From Leptobrachium leishanense (lineage: Eukaryota > Chordata > Amphibia > Anura > Megophryidae), in assembly GCA_009667805.1 (NCBI GenBank), contig CM019070.1:54793735-54857734 (forward strand): a DNA stretch of 64,000 bases. Reading direction: 5' to 3'. Both the position numbers and the translations under genes were made by a program. Under the pieces are notes generated by a model. That model was given only the letters and a program-made list of their open reading frames with translations. It was not told the origin of the DNA and did no database searches. Below, piece by piece: positions 23,326 to 34,284 of the stretch. Position 1 is the first letter of the stretch; every line of letters begins with the position of its first letter.

Positions 23326-23824
23326 GCGATTTTTTTTAAACAGTGTTTTTTCTTTTTTCTGTAATAAACCTTTTTAATATTATTCATAGTACCTTATATG
23401 TTAATTCCAGACATTTTCGTGCAGTAGTTTTTTTACACAAAATTAAAAATTTGACACTTTCAATCATTTTGTTGTTTTGTTTTTTTTACCCGTACGGCAA
23501 CTTGTCGGCTTTTTCTGTGTCTGGTCGGCGCTGCGATCGACGGCTCGTCGGCTGCATTTGGCAGCTGTCTGACGGGTTGGTGGCAGCAGTGTTTGCAGCA
23601 GCGGACGGCAGGTTTGCGGCGGCTGTCCGGCAAGTTTGGCGGCGGCAGCCTGCGAGTTGGTGGCGGGTTGGTGGCGTCGTTCAGCGGCCAATTCGCCAAC
23701 TTCGGGGACCCTGCAGTGAATACTGAATTCACCGCAGGGTCAGCGAATCGGACTTGCCGAAGTGCAGCGAATCAGAGAGCACCGGAATGTTGGTGGCATT
23801 TAGGTGCTCTCTGAATCACCCTGA

Positions 23825-24645
23825 TAGCAACTGATCTCTCCATCTGGTGTATTTCAAATGCATACCCACCCATCACACATTCCTACTGAATAATAAAGAA
23901 TTTATTATTTAACAAATTTATGCATTTGTATTTAGGCCATTTTAGCTTCTCTACCTTTAGTCAATGCATTTCTAGGTTGCTCTTTTCAATTCCCATCTTT
24001 TCTCCTTTCAGTAGTTTATTACTACTTGATTACAGGATTATGATTTTTTTTATAAAAACTGATTAAAATTGCAAGTGGACAGAGAATTGTTGTGCGCAGA
24101 GAAAGTGGCCATTCATTTCAAGTGATATTCCAAATATCCAAATGTTTGCTAAATTATATGTTAATGATAATGGATGCACACACACAAAGTGTTGGTCCAA
24201 GACATTGTGCTGCCTGGGATCACTAAGAAAACGTTGACCCTAGTGAGCCCTTGATACAGGCTCAGACTGGCCAGTGGTCAGGGCCGGATTAACATGGGGC
24301 TGATGGAGCAGCAGCTCCAGGCCCATGCCCCAGAATAGGTCCAGAGAAAAGATAAATATATCTGCATTGATGGGTATTTGGACCCCTGTATCTCCAACTC
24401 CATAGCAGCTACAGGGTCATGTGAGGTATCACTGGAAAGGTCAGAGCAATAAAATAATTAACACAGCAATATTTTTCACTTTTCAATTATAAAGTGAACA
24501 ATGATGCTACACTAACTCACCATCACAGTTCTCATGTGTGTGGCGGTGATGGCACAATCCATTGTTACATTAAAAACCTAAGCAGCGTAGAGCACTGGGG
24601 GGGGGGGCTTTGGACCCCTGCGTCACTAATCTTCACACCTCAAAA
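23825..24645. other. Repeat remnants, no gene seen
   Basis: Fragments only. CAGGGCCGGATTAACATGGG near 24282 looks like a DNA-transposon end of the hAT kind. TATAAAGTGAACAATGATGC near 24488 matches the AT-rich half of the hairpin-chain TTAA element. A G-run sits near 24600. Confidence 0.4.
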
Positions 24646-26212
24646 CTAGTGATGAGCCGAACACCCCCGTGTTCGGTTCGCATTCGAATTCGAACAATTT
24701 CAAAAGTTCGAACTCGAACACGAACCGAAGTCAATGCAAGTCAATGGGACTCGAAAGTTCGATTTTTATAGTGCCCTCCAAGAGGGCATATATGCAAGAT
24801 ATCTGCCATAAAAGGTGTATGGGGGTCCGGGTAGTGCCCTGGGGGACAGGAAACCAGGGCAAAAAGTAAAAAAAATATGTTTTTAAAGGAACAGTGAGTT
24901 TTCTATGAAATAAAGGTTAAGAATAAAAATGAAAAAATCCTTCAAATATCATGCCTAGGAGGTCCCCATAACCTGCCCGCGAAGTGGCGGATTTGTAGGA
25001 TGTATAGAAACATTTAAAAACAAAAAAATGACATTTCAAATGATGGTAAAATGGTTTTCCTTTAATCTATTCATAAACAACTGCTTGGGGCGGCAGTCTG
25101 TATGAAAAGAGGAGACATTTTAGGACATGCAGAACAAGTTTAGTGATTTTTTGGCTAAATTATGGTGAAACCTATGCAGGCTTTGGATGAAAGTAACAAT
25201 AGGTGCTTTAAAATTGGGCCTTTAGTGTCGGCAACAGTGCCGTCACACCGTAACCCCTCTGTGGTATTGTGGAAGAGTGCAGGGTTGGACCCTGCGGTCC
25301 AATAATAAAATGATATGAATCTGGTATAGGCGTCAGTGGCAGTGCACCCAAATATTGTGCCTTTGGTGGCAACAAGTGCCTTCACACCGTAACCCCACTG
25401 AGATATTGTGGAAGAGTGCAGTGGTGGAGGTTTTGGTAATGCAGAAGAGATCCCCGATCTATTCAGTTACATCAGCAGCTATAACAAAACCGGGTCAGCA
25501 ATGTTTAGGCACTTGTACTGCGCTACTGTATATGGTGAGAATCGGCGCACACCAGTAGCAACAGGAAGCAAACAGAACAGGCAGGGAATACACCGAGAGA
25601 ATAGTCAAATGGTAGGCAAAGTCGGCAACAGATCGGGTCCTCAGAACAAGCAGGGTCAGTAACAAGTATACAAACTGACTCGGTAAGCTAGCGATGCGGG
25701 AATAAAGGCTGAGACACACTGAGCATGTAGCGACGCACAGCGTAGCGAAGCGAAGCAAACATTTTGCAGGTTTGACTTCACTCCGCTCCGCCTCGCAGCG
25801 TGTCTACACTACATTACGTTTGCTTCTCACCGCACTGGACAGGAATCCACTAACTAAATTAAAATGTACACACAAAACCGTTTTATTTTCACAAAGCACA
25901 TGTTATATAGGCAAAAAAAAGTTTCTACTGAATAAAATACATCAAAAATTACTGTTAATTTAATAGGAATAGTATAGAAATATAAAAAAAAGGTGACCCC
26001 TGATCATATATATTATAGGGACACGGAGCACTGTGTATAGAGTAGGGATGCATTGATACCACACACAGACATATACGTATATATCAACATGCAGACCTAT
26101 ATATACGTATATATCAACACGCAGAGAGATATATACACCCACCCACAGACCTCAGACCATATATACACATACGCACATGGGCGGGTGGCATGTGGACAAT
26201 CTCAACTAAATG

Positions 26213-26347
26213 TGCCCCCTCCCCATTTGGCTGATCCTCCAGAAGAAATGTTGAACCCGACAGAGCAGAGAATATATATATTATTCTCCTCGGCTCTATC
26301 GGGTTCAACATTTCTTCTGGAGGGATCAGCCAAATGGGGGGGGGGCA
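26213..26347. repeat. Large palindrome, ~60-bp arms
   Basis: GCCCCCTCCCCATTTGGCTG on the left is mirrored by CAGCCAAATGGGGGGGGGGC on the right. The arms continue through AGAAGAAATGTTGAACCCGA and meet around an AT-rich loop at 26270-26285. Only a few mismatches are visible. Confidence 0.9.
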
Positions 26348-26535
26348 ATTAGTGGCCAAAATGTGTGTGTAATACAAGTCTGGCTATATATATTTATAAG
26401 AATATAGATATATATCTTATCTATATATATATATATATATCATAGCTGCCCTTACCTTCCCCTATAAATTTGCTAAAAATATACAAACAAAAAAAAACAC
26501 TGCCTGAGACCCCGTGCAGCCCACATGCCACCCCC

Positions 26536-26601
26536 CTCTACCTGGCTGAATGTATCTAATATATATAATATATATAATTAAATACATTCAGCCAGGTAGA
26601 G
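26536..26601. repeat. Perfect 20-bp-arm palindrome with AT-rich loop
   Basis: CTCTACCTGGCTGAATGTAT at 26536-26555 pairs with its exact complement at 26582-26601. The loop is an (AT)n run. Confidence 0.9.
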
Positions 26602-26998
26602 AAAGGAAAAAAAAGTTTTATTTTATGTTCCCGGGGACATTTAAAAATGTCCTCGGATTTTATTTTTTTTAGAAATGTGTCGCCTTACCTTAGCCTGGTG
26701 GTCAGTGGGGGCTCCCTGGATTCTGGTTGTGGGGGGTCTGCCGTGGCCGCAGATGCAGTGGCTCCCTCCCTGAGCTGCCTGTCTCTGCCACATACACCCG
26801 GGCGGCTAGCCCGCACAGTCGCAGCTCTGTCATCCAGTGGCCCGCATGCTCCTCAAGGGAATGCTTGGGAGGCCCCTGCAGGCTGCCCTCTACAGTGCCT
26901 GATTAGAGGGCCGTGTCTGCCTGATGTTTTAGTAACAAGAATGTTTTATCCCATAGGCTTCAATGTTACAGATCGAACCGAACAGCTCATCCCTACTC

Positions 26999-28340
26999 AC
27001 AACAGTGGTGTATTTAGGTTTTGTGCTGCCCTAGGCCTGACTAAACTCGTGCACCTCCTAAATTAAATTGGACACACTCCTTCCATTTAAGGCCCGCACC
27101 TCCTCTTTAAACAGCCAGACACTTTCTGGTTTTAAAGATGGCTGTTGCTATAATGCAGTGGCCATCATCCACTTAGTGCAGTACAGGCTGCAAGGAGAGG
27201 CCTGCCAAGAAGTTTAGGAAACTTTTGGGTCCCCTCCAAATTTACAGATGACTTCTGTATTATACATAATAATACACTGAGAGGACACAATACAGGGAGT
27301 CTGGGATTTACCAATATGTCTGCATTACACATTATACACACAGAGGACGCAATACAAGGAGTCTGGATTTACTTATGTCTGTGTTACACAATACAGAGAG
27401 TCTGGGATTCACTTTCGTCTGTGTAACACATATTAAGTAAAACCACAAAAAAACACTAGAATAGTAAAAGGTATGATCGCATAACTCATTGGCAGAGACA
27501 CGCACACACATATGGAGGAGCCCCTATAAACATCTGCACACCCCGAATATGTAAGAGTGTCTAAATACATCCAGAAACAACCTACAGAGGATTCCTTAAA
27601 GACAACCCAAACCCAGTATATAGAGCAGCCCCTAAAAAGAGGGAGATTAGGGCAAAACAGGGACAGAGAGATTTGCTGCCAAAATTGGGGCTGCCCTTAG
27701 TATATAGGATACATAAAGTTTAACTAAAATTGAATAACAAGCACCACACTGATATCACCAAAATCATTTTATTTTAATTTTAGTTGAAAAATAAAAATGA
27801 ATGATTAAATCAGGACTACCTGACAAGTATTGTGGACAGTATATATGGAGAGAGGCAGTATGGTGACAGTATATAGAGAGGCAGTATGGTGACAGTATAT
27901 ATGGAGGGTGTGTGTGATGTGTGTTAGTCACTCACAAAGAAATGCCCTCAGCTCAAACATTAAAGGAGGCACCTCTTATCAGATCAGGATGCTGCAGAAT
28001 GCCTGTCAGGTGGCATCATCTGGTGGCAGTGTAATAGATGGGCCATAGGGGCTGGCTGGGCATGCTGGGAGGGGCTGGAGGCCAGCAGTATCTCTGGGGT
28101 CCCTGCTTCCCGGGTCCACAGCCTGTCATTGCTGCACGCGGGCAGTCAGCTCCTCCCTTGCTGATGTCAGCTGACAGGGGCGTGGTGTCAGGCAGTGAAG
28201 GCTGCTCGTCGAAGCCAGCCTGCCCTCACTGAGCCCTGGCACTGCTGCAGGGCCGGTGAGAAGCTTCGTCTCTCCCCTAGCAGCTTTACAATCATTGGGC
28301 AAGTACTGTAGTATGCCAGCAGCCAGTGAAGGCCTGGCTG
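26999..28340. mobile_element. hAT-like element remnant (CAGTGGTGTATTTAGG end)
   Basis: Starts CAGTGGTGTATTTAGGTTTT followed by a GCTGCCCTAGGCC phrase. A matching inverted end (GGCCTAGGGCGGCAG, CAGTGCTGTATCTTGGCC on the minus strand) lies at about 30565-30596, so the original element may span both. No matching target duplication was found. The interior includes three GGGAGTCTGG/GGAGTCTGGGATT repeats near 27295-27410. No transposase is recognisable. Confidence 0.45.
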
Positions 28341-28344
28341 CTGC

Positions 28345-28655
28345 TTGCTTTTATAGCAGAGGCGTAACTAGAAACCTCAGGACCCTGGTGCAAGAATCCA
28401 TGAAGAGCCCCCCGCCCCCCTCCATGCAAGAGAATTTTGCATTTTTACTAAACTTTTTGCAAAAATACCTGTATACATGTCTCCTGCACTATCGCCTAGT
28501 ATCCCTATTATATATCTATTAGCTGAATTTAATGCTATGGTAATATTAATATAATAGGATACTAGGCGATAGGTTATAGTATTACTAGGTTTTGATACCA
28601 GCAGTTTTTGGATAGTGCAGGAGACATGTGTCGTATACAGGTATTTTTAGCACTC
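28345..28655. repeat. Imperfect long inverted repeat beside a hAT-type end
   Basis: AGAGGCGTAACTAGAAACCT at ~28360 looks like a hAT-type terminus. Just downstream, 28460-28505 (AAATACCTGTATACATGTCT...CGCCTAGTATCC) pairs with 28557-28572 plus 28614-28649; the right arm is interrupted by ~40 bp, as if something inserted or expanded there. Confidence 0.7.
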
Positions 28656-28719
28656 TTAAAATGGCCATACAATTTGGAAGTATTTTTAAAGAACGGGTTA
28701 TGGATCCTCATATAGATTT

Positions 28720-28910
28720 CTCTTGTGTTATGTTACCTCATCTAGTGTGTCACCCCTCTCCTCTTAGATTGTAAGCTTTTGAGCAGGGTCCTTCCTCCTT
28801 CTGTTCAGTGTGTGCGACATGTATGTATATTTGTTATTCTGTCTCTCCCATTGTACAGCGCTAAGGAATTTGTTGGCGCTTTATAAATGCTTGTAACTGT
28901 AACTGTTATA
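28720..28910 (+). mobile_element. L2/CR1-type LINE 3' end
   Basis: The plus strand reads AGATTGTAAGCTTTTGAGCA, then TACAGCGCTAAGGAATTTGT and GGCGCTTTATAAATGCTTGT: the LINE 3' tail with a short TGTAAC tandem at its end. 5'-truncated, non-coding. Confidence 0.8.
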
Positions 28911-29435
28911 AGGTGGAGTATTAATTAAAATCAAGTTTAATAGCCCTCTCCCCCTTATTTTATAACCCTTTTTTTAAAGAAGTTTTTTCATTAATGGAGT
29001 TTTAAGAAAATGTTTTTAGTAAGAATGAAAAACGTCCTTCCATTTTATTTTTATTGTTTTTTCGATATGTCGTTGTCCTGTAAAAGTTTGCCTATTTGCT
29101 ATTCTCTCGAAGTCTATTTTTTGACGTTGTGTCTTCTGGTGCGACATACATGTGTTGTTATCTTATCTTATTATATTTAAAATAAAGAGTTGCAAAAATA
29201 AAAAAATTAAAAAAACTCTCTCCATTTAACTGAATGGGTTAATAAGCTGACCAGACACTGCAATGAGACACCAGGAAGTGTCAGGCTCATGATGGATAGC
29301 CAGACAAAAGATAACAAGGCCTCTGCTGCCTAATTAACCCTTACGGATGAATGACAGAACTGTTCCATCATAAATGCATTGACTTTAAAGACCCTAGGTC
29401 CTTAAAGGGTTAACAATCCACCAGACTGACACACA
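28911..29435. other. Intervening DNA, no gene seen
   Basis: Nothing beyond A/T-rich simple sequence (29170-29215) is recognisable. Confidence 0.4.
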
Positions 29436-30528
29436 CAGGGTTATTCAGAGAGCGGTGAAAAGCAGGAGAATGACTGGAGAATGGAAAATTCTAACAGGGT
29501 AATTCAAAGAGATTCGAAAAGTCACCTCAGGTTCGGTGACTTTTCGTTCTCTTCAATTCGGTTCCTTTTGCCGATCCCATTTTGGTGACCCTGCGGTGTA
29601 TTCAGCAAACACCGCAGGGTCCCCGAATTGCGGGGAAAAGCTGCCACAAACCCGACGAAAACGAACCGCAAAACCCAGCGAATGCACGCTGAAAACCCTC
29701 AAAAACATCTGGATTAACCCACCAAAAACCACAGGAAAACCACGCAAAAAGCCGAGCAGGAGCCGATCGCAGCCGCCGGAAAAAGCCGAGACCAGAAGAG
29801 GCAGTGAATAAATTAGGAAAACAGTTTGCATGAATGTTTGAAAACTGAAACGCTGTTTGCAAAGAAACTACTGAGCGAAAATGTCTGAAATTTGCATGAG
29901 GTCCAGGGAATGATAATAAAGAGGGCTGTTACAGAAAAAAATAAGTAAACTTAAAAAAAAAAATCGAACTTTTTTAAAAAAAAATCCAGAAAAATGCTTA
30001 AAATATCTTAAAAAAATCTATAAATAAAGAGACTCTTTACTGCAGAAATTTATAATGAATGGTTTATTAGATATTGAATTAAAACGGGAATATTTTTAAC
30101 ATTGAAGCCTATGGGATTCTCCTGAATAAACTTGCTGAATTAAACCACCGAATGGCAGGGCATTAGGGGAACCTTTCACTGCTGGTTTGTGTTCTCTGAA
30201 TAGCTGAAGCAGTGGTTTTTCATGGGGATTTCACTGCCCTCGAACAGGCACTGAACAGGTACCGTATGTGCAGGCAATTCGCCAGGATTTGGCGAATTGC
30301 CTGCTCTCTGGATAGCCGAATGTCCAAGAAAGGTAACCGAACGCTGATTTTCAGCATTCGGTTACCTTTCTCAAGCAATTCGGATCTCTTTGAATTACCC
30401 TGTAAGTCAAAATAGCTGATTTGGAAAGTGAGATGAATGGGAGAATTTTTCTGTTTTGGCTATTTTGACCTAGAATTTTCCATTCTCCAGTCATTCTCCT
30501 GCTTTTCACCGCTCTCTGAATAACCCTG
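29436..30528. mobile_element. Foldback MITE with ~70-bp arms, split by a CAGGG element
   Basis: The outer element begins CAGGGTTATTCAGAGAGCGG and ends in its exact complement. The first 57 bases of each arm pair perfectly, and pairing continues past the insertion to about 70 bp. The 3-bp duplication ACA sits at 29433-29435 and 30529-30531. Removing the nested insertion (29495-30402 plus one TAA) leaves ~182 bp. A relative with the same core occurs at 45335-45513. Confidence 0.92.
29495..30402 (-). mobile_element. CAGGG element, copy 2 (908 bp), nested
   Basis: Same family as 16440-17348 in reverse orientation. The ends are CAGGGTAATTCAAAGAGA and its complement, with duplication TAA at 29492-29494 and 30403-30405. 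It sits inside an arm of the foldback MITE, which gives clean boundaries. Internal stems are near-perfect here (CCTGCGGTGT...ACACCGCAGG at 29588-29621; GGTAACCGAACGC...GCATTCGGTTACC at ~30331-30366). Confidence 0.93.
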
Positions 30529-30531
30529 ACA

Positions 30532-30922
30532 GTAGCTGCTGTTTTTGCCGCCCCACTGGAAACTGCCGCCCTAGGCCTAGGCCAAGATACAGCACTGCCT
30601 TATTCATAAAAGAAAAATGAGGATTAGAACTCAATTTCAAGTCCCTGTACAGTGCGATTTGACTTTTCCTTATAATTGAATTGAGTGTTAGGTTTGCTTG
30701 GGTTTTGTTGTTTCTGAAATCTATACATATGTATACATGTGTAGTCACTAAAATCCTGAAACAGTTTTATTATGATATAAATAATTATGAAGCAATATAA
30801 TTACAGAATGCAAAATGTAGATTGAAAGAATAAAAAGATAAAGATATATTTTATCTTTTTATTCTAAAAAGTAAAAAGATAAAAAGTATTATAAAACATT
30901 TTCGTGTAAAAAAAAACGGTTA
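30532..30922. other. Right remnant of hAT-like end plus AT-rich DNA
   Basis: 30545-30596 carries the inverted CAGTGCTGTATCTTGGCC terminus noted above. 30830-30895 is a short AT-rich inverted repeat (AAAAGATAAAGATATATTTT with TTATCTTTTTA). No gene. Confidence 0.5.
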
Positions 30923-30930
30923 TCTGTGAT

Positions 30931-32191
30931 TAGGGTTGCACCGATACCGATACTAGTATCGGTATCGGGGCCGATACTGGGTACTGCAGGAGTACTTGGT
31001 ACTAGTGCAGTACCCCCGATATTTTTACCAATACCGGAAGTCGGCATTGAGCCGGCTTGCCGGCATCCGAGGGGCTGCGGCGGCTGTCCGAATGCTCTAT
31101 CGGCATTCGGACAGCCGCCCCTGGAGCTGCTCACACAATACTTACCTTCCTGGGCGCCGCCGAGAATGTCTCCGCGCGTGCGCTCGTTGGAAGGACCCCA
31201 GCCGCGACCACGTGGGACCATGTGATCACGGCTGGGGTCCTTCCAACGAGCGCGCGCGCGCGGAAACTTTCCCGGCGGCGCCCAGGAAGGTAAGTATGAA
31301 CACAGTGAGCAGCTGCAGGGCCTGTCCGAATGCAGATAGAGCATTCGGACAGGCCCTGCAGCTGCTCTCCGCGACGATACTTACCTTCCTCGGCGACGCT
31401 GGGAAAGTTTCCCCGCGTGCGCTCGTTGGAAGGACCCCAGCCGTGATCACATGGTCCCACGTGTTCGCGGCTAGGGTCCTTCCAACGAGTGCACGTGCGG
31501 AGACATTCCCGGCGGCGCCCAGGAAGGTAAGTATCGTCGCGGGGGGGATCCATGAGCTGGGGGGCAATATCCATGTGTGAGCTGTGGGGGCATATCCATA
31601 AGCTGGGGGGCAATATCCATGTGTGAGCTGGGGGGCATACCCATGTGTGAGCTGGGGCAAATCCATGTGTGAGCTGGGGCATATCCATGTGTGAGCTGGG
31701 GCATATCCATGTGTGAGCTGGGGCATATCCATGAGCTGGGGCAAATCCATGTGTGAGCTGGGGCAAATCCATGTGTGAGCTGGGGCATATCCATGAGCTG
31801 GGGCAAATCCATGAGCTGGGGGGCATATCCATGTGTGAGCTGGGGCAAATCCATGTGTGAGCTGGGGAAAATCCATGAGCTGGGGCAAATCCATGAGCTG
31901 GGGCAAATCCATGTGTGAGCTGGGGCAAATCCATGTGTGAGCTGGGGCAAATCCATGTGTGAGCTGGAGCATATCCATGTGTGAGCTGGGGGCATATCTA
32001 TGAGCTGGGGGCATATCCATGAGCTGGGGGATATATACATGTGAGCTGGGGGCATTTTTATATGGTCTGTTCTTATTGGAAAGCGTCACATGACATTAAA
32101 GAAAAGTATCGGTACTCGGTATCGGTGAGTACTTTTAAAAAGTATCGGTACTCGTACTCGGTCTTAAAAAAGTGGTATCGGTGCATCCCTA
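30931..32191 (+). mobile_element. hAT element (1261 bp) built from palindromes and a minisatellite
   Basis: The ends TAGGGTTGCACCGATACC and, inverted, TAGGGATGCACCGATACC are flanked by a perfect 8-bp duplication TCTGTGAT (30923-30930, 32192-32199), the hallmark of hAT elements. The interior has, in order, TATCGGTATCGG repeats, a 17-bp-arm hairpin (31079-31119), a ~160-bp palindrome (31138-31297), a perfect 27-bp-arm hairpin (31307-31367), a second ~170-bp palindrome related to the first (31371-31540), then a ~22-bp minisatellite (31550-32055). No transposase; the open frames are repeat translations. Confidence 0.93.
31550..32055. repeat. ~22-bp minisatellite (GAGCTGGGGCAAATCCATGTGT type)
   Basis: About 22 units of a GTGAGCTGGGGCA...ATCCAT motif, with units that lack the GTGT part and some G-run length variation. 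The same core in the opposite orientation makes up the array at 46725-47957. Minus-strand frames of up to 287 codons through it are accidental. Confidence 0.93.
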
Positions 32192-32199
32192 TCTGTGAT

Positions 32200-33592
32200 C
32201 CCTTCTGCATTTAACAGCATATTAATAAATAACTATTTCTCACGTTACATATAAATTGCCACCGGAAGAAAATTGTGGTATTATTAACACAAATGAAGCT
32301 TTAAAACTCATGAGAATTGTAAATTTATGAGATTCATTGTTCAACCCTCGAGTGCTCAAATAGTTAAATAAGCTAAAAAAATATATATTTTTTTTATTAT
32401 AATTTTTCACACTCTGAGTGAGAAACAAGATATCACTGCTCAAATACCTTATGGTTTTTTTTCCTCAATTCTTATAACCTTCATACAGTTGGATGCTAAT
32501 TGAAGAACGACTCCGCGGCTTCCTTTGAAAATATTTTGGTCAATACATATTTAAAAAAAAAAAAAAGACAAAACGCGTTAATGTGGCTTAATTAAAACAT
32601 AAACAGTGTGCAGTTACATCACCAGGAATTCACTCAGCTGGAACTAACTATATTTGCTTAATCTACAATTTTAGATGTATTAGCAAAAATAAATGTTGGT
32701 GGATGTAAGCGGCTGATTACATATCTTGGGTAAATTGGTGATAATGAGTCAAGAGACTTTTTGTTCATTCACATACATTAGAATAAGAATCATTATGAAA
32801 TTAAAGCCAAGATTAATCCTGCTAATGACACTGTGGAGCATCTGGGAATAGCGTAACCCAGATGTCAAATTTACTGTGATACTGTGCTGCTATTTGATAG
32901 TGTAACCCCATTGAAGTGTTCTTCTAAGGCAGCTAGCTAGTACCCCACAGTCTCAACACTTGAAATGCAAATGAGTGACAAGATTGACTAATAATGAGAG
33001 CAGATTCTAGCAGTAAGGAAAATGAATAAATTAAAAAAAAAAATTCTTAACGACTGATAACAAAAAAAGCAGCAGGCGCCGCTATGTCCTCAATTAGGGC
33101 ATACGATAACTGCGGTGATTTCGATTCTAATAAAGCTCTCACTCTGTATTCCAAGGCACACGTTTCTAACACTGTTAACATTTTAATGTATCAGGCGTGC
33201 AGAGTTCTATTAATTACAAGATGATTCGGTTGACTTCTGGGTCCCTTTTCTTTTTAATGTCTTCGAGTGAATAAAAGTCTGGCTTGTAGCTTTGATACTG
33301 TAAATAAAGTGTACAGGTCTGCCAAGCATTAAAGGTAACGCAGAGCAACTTAGATCTGATAAGCTATATTAAAATAAGAAATAAAAAGATAAGCCGTATT
33401 CAGGATATGTTGGCTCTCGTGCGATATCTGTCGGCGACAAAGCTTTACCTTATCTCCATGTGTTTCTTTGAATTTGGGATGTATTAGAGATAAAAAAAAA
33501 TCAAATCCCAGTTTGATCATTAGGAAATATGGAGTCGAATATTTTTGTTGCGAGCTAATTTCTTCTGTTTTTTTTCCAACATGTTTATAAAC
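32200..33592. other. AT-rich single-copy DNA, candidate conserved non-coding stretch
   Basis: No gene and few repeat signatures. The segment 32580-32920 has several homeodomain-like cores (TTAATTA, GATTAATCC, CTAATGA) and a non-repetitive character. 33030-33470 is similar. Regulatory function is inference only. Confidence 0.25.
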
Positions 33593-33929
33593 ATAAGGGG
33601 TTATTCAGAGAGAGACGATCTGGCCCCCAAATGTCACTGAACAGGGAATTTCCCCATACGGTGACATTTCGGGGCCATTCGGCTATTCAGAGAGCAGGCA
33701 GTTCGCCAAATTTTGGCGAACTGCCAGCCAGCCAGTACGGTGCGTGTTCGAAGACAGTGAAATCCCCATAGAGAAGCAATGGTTAATCTATTCAGAGAAC
33801 ACCGAACAGCAGTGAAAAGTTGATGAAGTGCCCTGCTGTTCTGTGGTTTCATCTGGCAGGTTTATTCAGGCGAACCCCATAGGCTTCAATGTTAAAAATA
33901 TTCCTGTTTTAACACAATATCTAATAAAC

Positions 33930-34284
33930 CAGGGCTCAAAGTTTCCACTCGCCTACTAGCATTTGGCGAGTAGAAATTAAGTGAGGGCGAGTGGAAATGC
34001 ACTCACAGGCAGCACAATAAATTATTTTGCGCTGCGTATTCCAGGGGTGCCACCGTGCAGCCCCCCTTCCCCAGGTGGCAGGGATCAGCTGCCTAACCTG
34101 ACCAAGCTCGTCTCTGTCACTGGCAAGGGGGGTGGAGAGGAGCTTCCCTGTTTCCTTGCTCTGCTCACACTGGCCTCTGATGACTGGGTTTACATCTATC
34201 TGGGGTCTGATGTCTGGGTATTAATGTTATTTTTGTAACTTTATTCTAAATAAAACCTTTAACAGTGTAATTACATAATATAAT
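33930..34284 (+). mobile_element. hAT-like element, left part only
   Basis: Starts CAGGGCTCAAAGTTTCCACT and is homologous to 9650-10127 (inverted) and 39489-40219. It stops at a TTAA where the hairpin-chain element begins. In the 9.7-kb copy the same place reads ATATTTAAGGG, so a TTAA target existed there. Confidence 0.8.

Larger units (their letters stand above)
22313..23824 (+). mobile_element. GGGGTTATTC element, long relative of the CAGGG family, with nested insertions
   Basis: Starts AGGGGTTATTCAGAGAGAGA and ends GTGCTCTCTGAATCACCCTG. Internal landmarks shared with the CAGGG family include GCCATTCGGCTATTCAGA, the GCAGGCAGTTCGCCAAATTT stem, AATCCCCATAG, CAATGTTAAAAATATTCC and a CCCTGCAGTGAATACTGAAT near the right end. 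A Harbinger-like MITE (22574-23022) interrupts it. A further insertion-like stretch lies at about 23185-23325. Confidence 0.75.
24646..26998. mobile_element. Composite element with CTAGTGATGAGCCGAAC ends
   Basis: The left end reads CTAGTGATGAGCCGAACAC. The right end, read inward, reads AGTAGGGATGAGCTGTTCGG, an imperfect inverted repeat of it. The first ~400 bp carry GTTCG/CGAAC repeats and the GTGCCCTGGGGGACAGGAAA block familiar to me from frog genomic repeats. The interior holds purine/pyrimidine AT repeats and three strong palindromes (26213-26347, 26536-26601, 26629-26655). That both ends belong to one element is inference. Confidence 0.5.

Noticed and set aside
30996..31580. Plus-strand frame of 194 codons
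   Set aside because: Falls in the two GC-rich giant palindromes of the hAT element; the same region is open on the other strand.
31131..32089. Minus-strand frames of 194-287 codons rich in HTWICPSSHMD
   Set aside because: Translations of the ~22-bp minisatellite and palindromes inside the hAT element.
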